Shown here one piece after another: positions 23,038 to 28,009 of a DNA stretch of 28,009 nt. Source of the stretch: JAHWKS01 sp964458385 (GTDB lineage: Bacteria; Planctomycetota; Planctomycetia; Pirellulales; Pirellulaceae). The DNA lies in assembly GCA_964458385.1 (NCBI GenBank), contig CAYWIS010000061.1, positions 1 to 28,009 on the forward strand. Reading direction: 5' to 3'. Position 1 is the first letter of the stretch, and each line of letters opens with the position of its first letter. A program made the translations under genes and the position numbers. The notes beneath the pieces are model-generated. The model was given only the letters and a program-made list of their open reading frames with translations, searched no databases and was not told where the DNA came from.

Positions 23038-25467
23038 CTATTTCCTTGCCGTGAGGGTCGTTCGCCCTGGTCCGATCGCCAGCCCGATCCAGCCATTGCG
23101 AATGGTGAGTTGCGTCACTTCGCAGTCAGCCAGCCGCGGATGATTCACTAAACGCGGCGGCATCAAGTCCAGCGAACGGCGTTCGGAAAAGACCTTGGCG
23201 AAGATCGCACGCAGCGCCAATTGATCGCGAAAACGCAGCCGGTCGCCTGAAAGTTCGATATGACCGTCCCGCGCGAGCCGCGCAGTCATTCCGTCGGGCT
23301 GCGGCCGGTAATACGCCCGCGACATGATGTTCCGCCAAGTACGATCCTCGGTCTGAATTTCCGCCAGGCGGATCGTGACGCACGCGCGCCCATCGGCAAG
23401 ATCGATGCGCAGTGGTTCATCATCGTCGAAACGCACGAGAACGCCTTCGGGAAGATCATCGGGAATGGCGACGTTCGCGGCGCCCACCGCCTCGAGAACG
23501 GCGTGGAACACCCCGGGTAGATCCATCTCGCGCCCGGCAAGCCGCAATTGCGCCAGGGCGTTATTTACTGCGGACTCGTGAACCTGCACGCTCAACAGGC
23601 TGTCGGCCGGCGCTTGAGGCCGAGCCGTATGCGCGCCCAGTTGCATGTCGCTGGCCAACCGATAGCGGCAGATCAGTCGTGACTCGGTCGTTTGCAGGCT
23701 TATGGGCTCGGCGAATAACGCCAACTGATGGAGCCGTTGCCCTACGGTGTCGCGCACGCGAGTATCGAGCTGGCCCAGGCGTTCGGCCGTTTCGGCGTCG
23801 AGCCGCGCCGCCGCCCGCGCCGCGACTTTTTGCCGGGCCTCGCGCTGAGCGGCGGCATGCGCATCGGCGTGCCCCTGGCGAGCGATCGACTGTGCAAGCA
23901 GATTGACCAGCGGCACGTTATCGTAGTCGGTCGTAACGTCGCGCAAACGATCGTTCACATACGCTTCGGCCACGGCTGGCGCCAACATCACATTCCGGCC
24001 ATCGAATACGATCTCCTTCTGCGCGGTAAACCACGCCCGCCCGTTGCTGTAGAAGACCGCGCCGCTTTTCGCGGAGCGTGTGTTGGTGACCACCTCGCCG
24101 GTCGCCTCTAAGACGAGCCGCAGCCGACGGTCGTCGGGGAGCATGCGGAAAGAGACGTGCGAAGTGGTGTGGCTCTGCCCGCGCACCGCCGCGCCGGCAA
24201 TGGTGTCTTCGACTCGTTCCACATGGGTTTCTGGCGTCGCAGCGAGCCGCTCCAAGAACTCCTGGGAAATCGCCGCCCGGATGTTGGCGTTGGCGTAATG
24301 GACATCGATCTGGTTCGCCAACTCGGTAACCGAACGATCGCTCGTCCAACTTAACCGGCGCCGATAACTGGCGACGGTCCGCGCAAGCGGCGCCGAAGGA
24401 TGTTGCTCGTACTCTTCTAGCACTTCTAGAAGTTGCGCAAAGTCAAACGGCTCGGCAGCCCACCCCCGGAGTTCTTCGGCCAATTCCGCGAACTCAGGAC
24501 GAGCAAGGAAGCGACGCTGGGCGTCGGTCAGTCCCGGCCACTCCATCCGGCGCAGCACGCGCCGCGCATGCTGGCGACGCTGCGCCTCGTCGACCGCCTC
24601 GCCCGCTTCGGCCAAGAGCCGCGTTTGCCCCGTTAGTAAATAGCGCCGCCAAGCGCTGGAGCGGCTCCCTTGGCCCAGTACGGCGTCGGCCGCTGCTAAA
24701 CGCTCCAACATCCGGTCCGTATGCACCGCAATCGGCGCCGTCGTCGCCTGGGGGTTCCCCGCCACTTCATGAATACAACGCCACACCGCCAACCGGCGCG
24801 AGAGCGCATAATGAGCGGCGAGCAGACTACTTTGGTCTTCAACCGACGTGAGCGTTGCGGCTTGGCGTTTCGCTTGAGCCGCCAAGTCCGCTAGCTTGTC
24901 GAGCACCGCCGCCGACTCCGACGATTCCAGGCGCGAGGCAGCCGCAAGCCGCTCGACATACGCCTGTGTTTCCAACGCCCAGTTCGCGCAGTCAGGACGC
25001 TCGGCTAGTTCCGCAAGCTGTGCAACCAAGGCTGTCGCCAGAGGCCACGCGGCGTCAGCCTCGTGCGAAGCCTGCTCCGCCGAAGGGATACCGGCCGGGG
25101 CTTCATCGGACGCTCCCAATTCGGGCGCGACCGGGGGAACGAACGTCCAATCTTCCACCGCGGCGGAGGCGAGCATGTCCAAGGCGGGTGCGTCGAGCGA
25201 TACCCGACTGGCGACCAGCGGCAACACGTCCACCTCGCAACGCGGCACGGTCAACTCTTTCAAAGTTTGAAACTTTACCGGCTGGGACATCGGCGTTGGC
25301 TTTTCCAGAGCTAACGCCGATGGAGGCGATCGCAAGATCGAAGACGTCAGCCGAGGCGTTGGGTCTTGCCAGAACCGGGGCGATTTAGCGACCCAGAGAA
25401 ACGTCCCGCAACATCCCCCGATCAACACACCCACGATGGCTGAACGCAGTTTTTTCATAGACGCCAT
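23038..25467 (-). CDS. Large membrane-anchored or exported protein of unknown function (809 aa)
   Basis: I do not recognise the family. The N-terminus MASMKKLRSAIVGVLIGG then CCGTFLWVA is a single membrane anchor or uncleaved signal; the bulk should lie outside the cytoplasm. Residues 40-130 are Pro/Ala/Ser-rich and likely disordered. About 130-400 is helical, Ala/Leu/Glu/Arg-rich. About 420-520 is beta-rich, including SHVSFRMLPDDRRLRLVLEA and GAVFYSNGRAWF. A charged, helical Ala/Arg stretch (about 545-600) may be a coiled coil. The C-terminal third has more beta strands (LSVQVHESAVNNALAQL, VLVRFDDDEPLRIDLADG). The N-terminus could be Met1 or Met4. The gene stands alone and ends at the hairpin 22981-23004. 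It is clearly coding: 809 codons with a consistent residue composition. Confidence 0.8.
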   Translation of the reverse strand: MASMKKLRSAIVGVLIGGCCGTFLWVAKSPRFWQDPTPRLTSSILRSPPSALALEKPTPMSQPVKFQTLKELTVPRCEVDVLPLVASRVSLDAPALDMLASAAVEDWTFVPPVAPELGASDEAPAGIPSAEQASHEADAAWPLATALVAQLAELAERPDCANWALETQAYVERLAAASRLESSESAAVLDKLADLAAQAKRQAATLTSVEDQSSLLAAHYALSRRLAVWRCIHEVAGNPQATTAPIAVHTDRMLERLAAADAVLGQGSRSSAWRRYLLTGQTRLLAEAGEAVDEAQRRQHARRVLRRMEWPGLTDAQRRFLARPEFAELAEELRGWAAEPFDFAQLLEVLEEYEQHPSAPLARTVASYRRRLSWTSDRSVTELANQIDVHYANANIRAAISQEFLERLAATPETHVERVEDTIAGAAVRGQSHTTSHVSFRMLPDDRRLRLVLEATGEVVTNTRSAKSGAVFYSNGRAWFTAQKEIVFDGRNVMLAPAVAEAYVNDRLRDVTTDYDNVPLVNLLAQSIARQGHADAHAAAQREARQKVAARAAARLDAETAERLGQLDTRVRDTVGQRLHQLALFAEPISLQTTESRLICRYRLASDMQLGAHTARPQAPADSLLSVQVHESAVNNALAQLRLAGREMDLPGVFHAVLEAVGAANVAIPDDLPEGVLVRFDDDEPLRIDLADGRACVTIRLAEIQTEDRTWRNIMSRAYYRPQPDGMTARLARDGHIELSGDRLRFRDQLALRAIFAKVFSERRSLDLMPPRLVNHPRLADCEVTQLTIRNGWIGLAIGPGRTTLTARK

Positions 25468-26530
25468 GCAGCCCCGATTTGTCGTCGCCTGCGCTGCGCG
25501 GTCTTCCTCGGTTCGCGAAGACGCCAGCGCGCCCCCAAAGAGATAAGCAACGCCTGCAACCCGACGCTGGCGCGCTCTTTCTCCAGAAATCGGAAAGCAA
25601 GGGCCATCGAATCAAGCGCGAACAGTGCTGCGCGGCGTTCCCTCTTGAAAAAATCACGTTGCAGTTCGGGATATGCGTTTCAACGGCCACGCTGCGCATT
25701 AGTTCAATCGGGACCAAACCGCTTGCGGAGCTACCCTACCTTGACGCGGGAGCCCACCCAGATGCGCTTCTCGGAGACCGCCAATCCATCCTCCCAATGC
25801 GTCTGCCCCACCTTTCCGAAGGACTAATTAGCTTGGTGGCTATTGGCGACTTTCCTTTCCATGAGCGTCCCAACGGGGCGTCATTGTTGGGGTTGTGGCA
25901 TCACGAGAATTTGTCCCGCATGACGGGCCGATCGGCTTCAGCCCGAACGAGGCATTAAGGTTCCGCTCTGCGTAGACGCGTTGCTTTGCGGCGACTTTGC
26001 AGCGCAACGAAACTTAACCAATAGCAAAGAGTTGGCGACGTAGTGCAAATTCGCCGTCGTTACCCCAGGTGGCGAAGCATAGTTTTCCCCGTCCGCCAAC
26101 CGTTCTGCGTTTTGAATGTCTTGGGGACGAAATTCGTGATGGGACCACTTGCACTGGGGTCGTGCCTCCAACATCGTTCGCGAGAAGCGACGTCCCAGCA
26201 ATCGCTCGGAGGCCGACAGCCGAACCTCCTCGCTTGGACGCCTAACGCCCGCCTTATTGTGCAGCGAAGCCACCTTGACCAGGGATATCCCGCCCAAGGC
26301 GAAAGGGCTCTCGATGATTCGGGAAGTTTCAGGAGCTCTCGCGCCGATATTTGATGCTCCGCAATCGGTCCCCTGGGAACGAACCGCTGGCCGAGTTGTC
26401 CCATAAAACGTAGATGTTCCCTGTTAGCGCCCCAAGGGTGCGGGCAACGCGCCTCCTCTAGTTGCTTTGGGCCGCCTCACCGCGCGACAATTGACCGTGG
26501 AGCCGTTCGTTCCCCATCCCCCGCAAGCCT
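25468..26530. other. Longest gene-free stretch (1.06 kb)
   Basis: No gene could be supported on either strand. Several open frames of 60-160 codons exist, but they lack ribosome-binding sites, signals and family resemblance, and they overlap each other in different frames. An 8-bp inverted repeat, CGCCAGCG/CGCTGGCG, lies near 25525-25575 upstream of the large unknown gene. A minus-strand stretch at 25731-25817 reads somewhat like protein and is treated as a finding. The region must also hold the promoter of the MOSC gene, not identified. Confidence 0.5.
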
Positions 26531-27337
26531 ATGCCGAGCCTAGCCCGGATTTGCGTGTTTCCCATCAAATCGCTCGACGGCGTAACACTCAACGCAGCAA
26601 CGTTAACCGCTGGTGGAGGATTGCGCTATGATCGTCGGTTTGCGCTGGTTGACGCCGAAGGCCGCTTTATCAACGGCAAGCGCACCGCGGCGGTGCATCG
26701 GGTGCGGGCCGAGTTTGACATCGAGGCAGAGACGGTCCGCTTAGGGCGGCAAGGGGAGGAAAAGCGAGAGACGTTCTCGCTTGTCGACGAACGGCGGCGG
26801 CTCGAAGAATGGTTCAGCCAATTCTTTGGCATGACCGTCACGATGATTGAAAATCGCAAAGGCGGATTTCCCGACGACACTGCCGCCCCCGGTCCCACGG
26901 TTATTTCCACGCAAACGTTACAAACGGTCGCCGATTGGTTCGCACTTCCCTTGGACGAAACGCGGCGGCGTTTTCGCGCGAACTTGGAAATTGACGCCAC
27001 TGCCCCTTTTTGGGAGGATCGATTGTTTGGCCCCGACTCGCGGGCGGTTGCGTTCCAAATTGGCGATGTATCTTTGCTGGGGACCAACCCATGCGCGCGG
27101 TGTGTCGTTCCTAGCCGAGCGGCGGAGGGAGGCGAGCCAACGCCGCAATTCGTTCAACGCTTTGTCGAGCGGCGTCGCGCGGCGCTGCCCCCGTGGGCGG
27201 CCACGGAGCGGTTCGACCATTTTTATCGCCTAGCCATCAATACCCAAATCCAAGACGGTTCTTCCGCCGCCGGCGCCGAACTGCGCGTTGGCGACGCGGT
27301 CCGCATACTTGAAAGCCCCGAGGAGCCCCCACTATGA
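26531..27337 (+). CDS. MOSC-domain molybdenum-cofactor-binding protein (268 aa)
   Basis: The N-terminal beta-barrel part opens SLARICVFPIKSLDGVTLNA and LRYDRRFALVD, the usual start of MOSC_N proteins such as YcbX and the mARC enzymes. The MOSC domain follows, with RRRFRANLEI (146-155), W161-E162-D163 and the conserved NPCARC (Cys188, Cys191), whose first Cys or neighbour holds the molybdenum in family members. A cytoplasmic reductase of N-hydroxylated compounds, or a sulfur-carrier role, is what the family suggests; no ferredoxin domain is fused, unlike some YcbX proteins. No clear ribosome-binding site precedes the ATG. The stop overlaps the next ATG (ATGA at 27334-27337), so the two genes are translationally coupled. 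Confidence 0.88.
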   Translation: MPSLARICVFPIKSLDGVTLNAATLTAGGGLRYDRRFALVDAEGRFINGKRTAAVHRVRAEFDIEAETVRLGRQGEEKRETFSLVDERRRLEEWFSQFFGMTVTMIENRKGGFPDDTAAPGPTVISTQTLQTVADWFALPLDETRRRFRANLEIDATAPFWEDRLFGPDSRAVAFQIGDVSLLGTNPCARCVVPSRAAEGGEPTPQFVQRFVERRRAALPPWAATERFDHFYRLAINTQIQDGSSAAGAELRVGDAVRILESPEEPPL

Positions 27338-28009
27338 GAGCGCCGGAAGACAAAATGAAAGAAGCCCTGTTATCGCCGGATCCCCACGTCCGTGAATTGG
27401 CGCTGGAGCATTTCGGCCATGGGCACCGCGACGATCCCCATATCATGCCGCTCGTGATGCAGGCGATCCAACGCTACGGATGGCAAAACGCCTTCGCCAG
27501 CCTGGAGTTGCTCGACAACCTACCGCAAACCCCAGAGACCATCAGTTGGCTTTTGGACGAACTGGATCATTTAGGTGAACCACAAAGCGAAGAAGAGCAA
27601 GACATTCGCGATAACGTGGCTTTTACCTTGGCCGAAGCCAACCCGGTCGATTTGCGTCCCTTTGCCGACCGCATTGAACAATCGCAATCGGTGCCGCCGG
27701 CGGTGCGCGACGAAATCCTCCAACGCATACGTCTTTTAGAAGCCGACCCCGAGCAATGCTGGCGCGACTTGGAGGCGGTTTGCGAACGCGAAAAACATGA
27801 AGAAGAACTCTCCGAAGAAGGCGTCGACGAGGCGTACCGCCTAACCGAAGTCCTGGCTCGCGAAAAAGAGCGTTTCCGCGACCGCGTCATGGAGGTCCTC
27901 AAGGCCGATGTCGAACAAGCGGGCGAAAGCGCCCTGCTTTGGCTCGAGGGCTTCGCCGTACGGCTGGCGGGCGAAATGCGTCTAGCCGAAGCGGCGCCGC
28001 TGCTGGTCG
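27334..28009 (+). CDS. Alpha-helical (HEAT-like) repeat protein, incomplete at window end
   Basis: The frame opens at ATG 27334, overlapping the MOSC stop by 4 nt, and stays open to the window edge: 225 codons and no stop. It begins MRAPEDKMKEALLSPDPHVR and continues ELALEHFGHGHRDDPHIMPL. Helix pairs of about 35-40 residues suggest HEAT-like repeats (27400-27720). A highly charged, Glu-rich helical segment follows (EREKHEEELSEEGVDEAYRL), probably a coiled coil. There is no signal peptide or membrane segment, so a cytoplasmic location is likely. I recall similar proteins from planctomycetes annotated only as hypothetical, and cannot give a function. Translational coupling to the MOSC gene suggests coordinated expression but not necessarily joint function. 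Confidence 0.75.
   Translation, partial: MRAPEDKMKEALLSPDPHVRELALEHFGHGHRDDPHIMPLVMQAIQRYGWQNAFASLELLDNLPQTPETISWLLDELDHLGEPQSEEEQDIRDNVAFTLAEANPVDLRPFADRIEQSQSVPPAVRDEILQRIRLLEADPEQCWRDLEAVCEREKHEEELSEEGVDEAYRLTEVLAREKERFRDRVMEVLKADVEQAGESALLWLEGFAVRLAGEMRLAEAAPLLV

Noticed and set aside
25479..25958. 159-codon open frame in the gene desert
   Set aside because: No start signal, no family resemblance, and a competing reading on the other strand.
1..28009. tRNA, rRNA, CRISPR, IS elements, prophage or defence genes
   Set aside because: I looked for T-arm motifs, regularly spaced repeats, transposase or integrase motifs and terminal repeats, and found none.

Overview
The window looks like chromosomal DNA of a planctomycete (Pirellulales-like). 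This rests on gene families that are typical of that phylum and occur here together: three pilin-like DUF1559 proteins, a BBP7-type outer-membrane barrel protein, a Tat-exported DUF1501 protein, a secreted PQQ-like propeller next to a secreted ThuA-domain protein, and a membrane-anchored Ser/Thr kinase with a periplasmic leucine-rich-repeat region. The DNA is GC-rich and gene-sparse, with several gene-free stretches of 0.3-1.1 kb. I saw no tRNA, rRNA, CRISPR array, insertion sequence or phage gene. A run of ten Ns inside secA shows that this is a scaffold, possibly from a metagenome.

Layout. 1-620: end of a probable membrane glycosyltransferase-like gene, converging on a tiny lipoprotein gene. 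945-4825: three DUF1559 genes (-, +, -). The first two diverge from a 531-bp region with a good sigma70-like promoter on each side, and the last two converge on two strong hairpins. 5186-6790: a BBP7-type barrel protein (-) with its own terminator. 6791-7651: a long regulatory-looking spacer rich in GTTCG/CGAAC palindromes. 7652-9639: a short SecA-like ATPase broken by the assembly gap. 9739-11969: a PQQ-like propeller and ThuA protein, probably one transcript (-). 12524-14087: two tandem membrane proteins that share an unusual motif set. 14106-15149: a RarD-type transporter (-). 15280-15628: a frameshifted, truncated CorA remnant (-). 15834-19595: a secreted protein followed closely by the kinase-LRR gene (+). 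19935-20384: a small probable OB-fold membrane protein. 20540-21955: DUF1501 protein (-), sharing a compact divergent promoter region with coaX (22097-22870, +). 23038-25467: a large unknown anchored protein (-). 26531-28009: a MOSC protein overlapping by 4 nt an incomplete helical-repeat gene that runs off the window.

The genes do not form one pathway. Most encode envelope or exported proteins (pseudopilins, barrel, propeller, ThuA, DUF1501, kinase ectodomain), with a few housekeeping functions (coaX, a second-type SecA, RarD, MOSC) between them. I found no convincing new multi-gene system. The best leads are the tandem EE/GQ/FGW/ETNLHN membrane-protein pair, the motor-only SecA, the corA remnant, and the large unknown protein at 23038-25467. 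Start codons were often moved downstream of the longest possible ORF, to sites with a signal peptide, a prepilin motif or a Shine-Dalgarno sequence; the reason is given in each entry.
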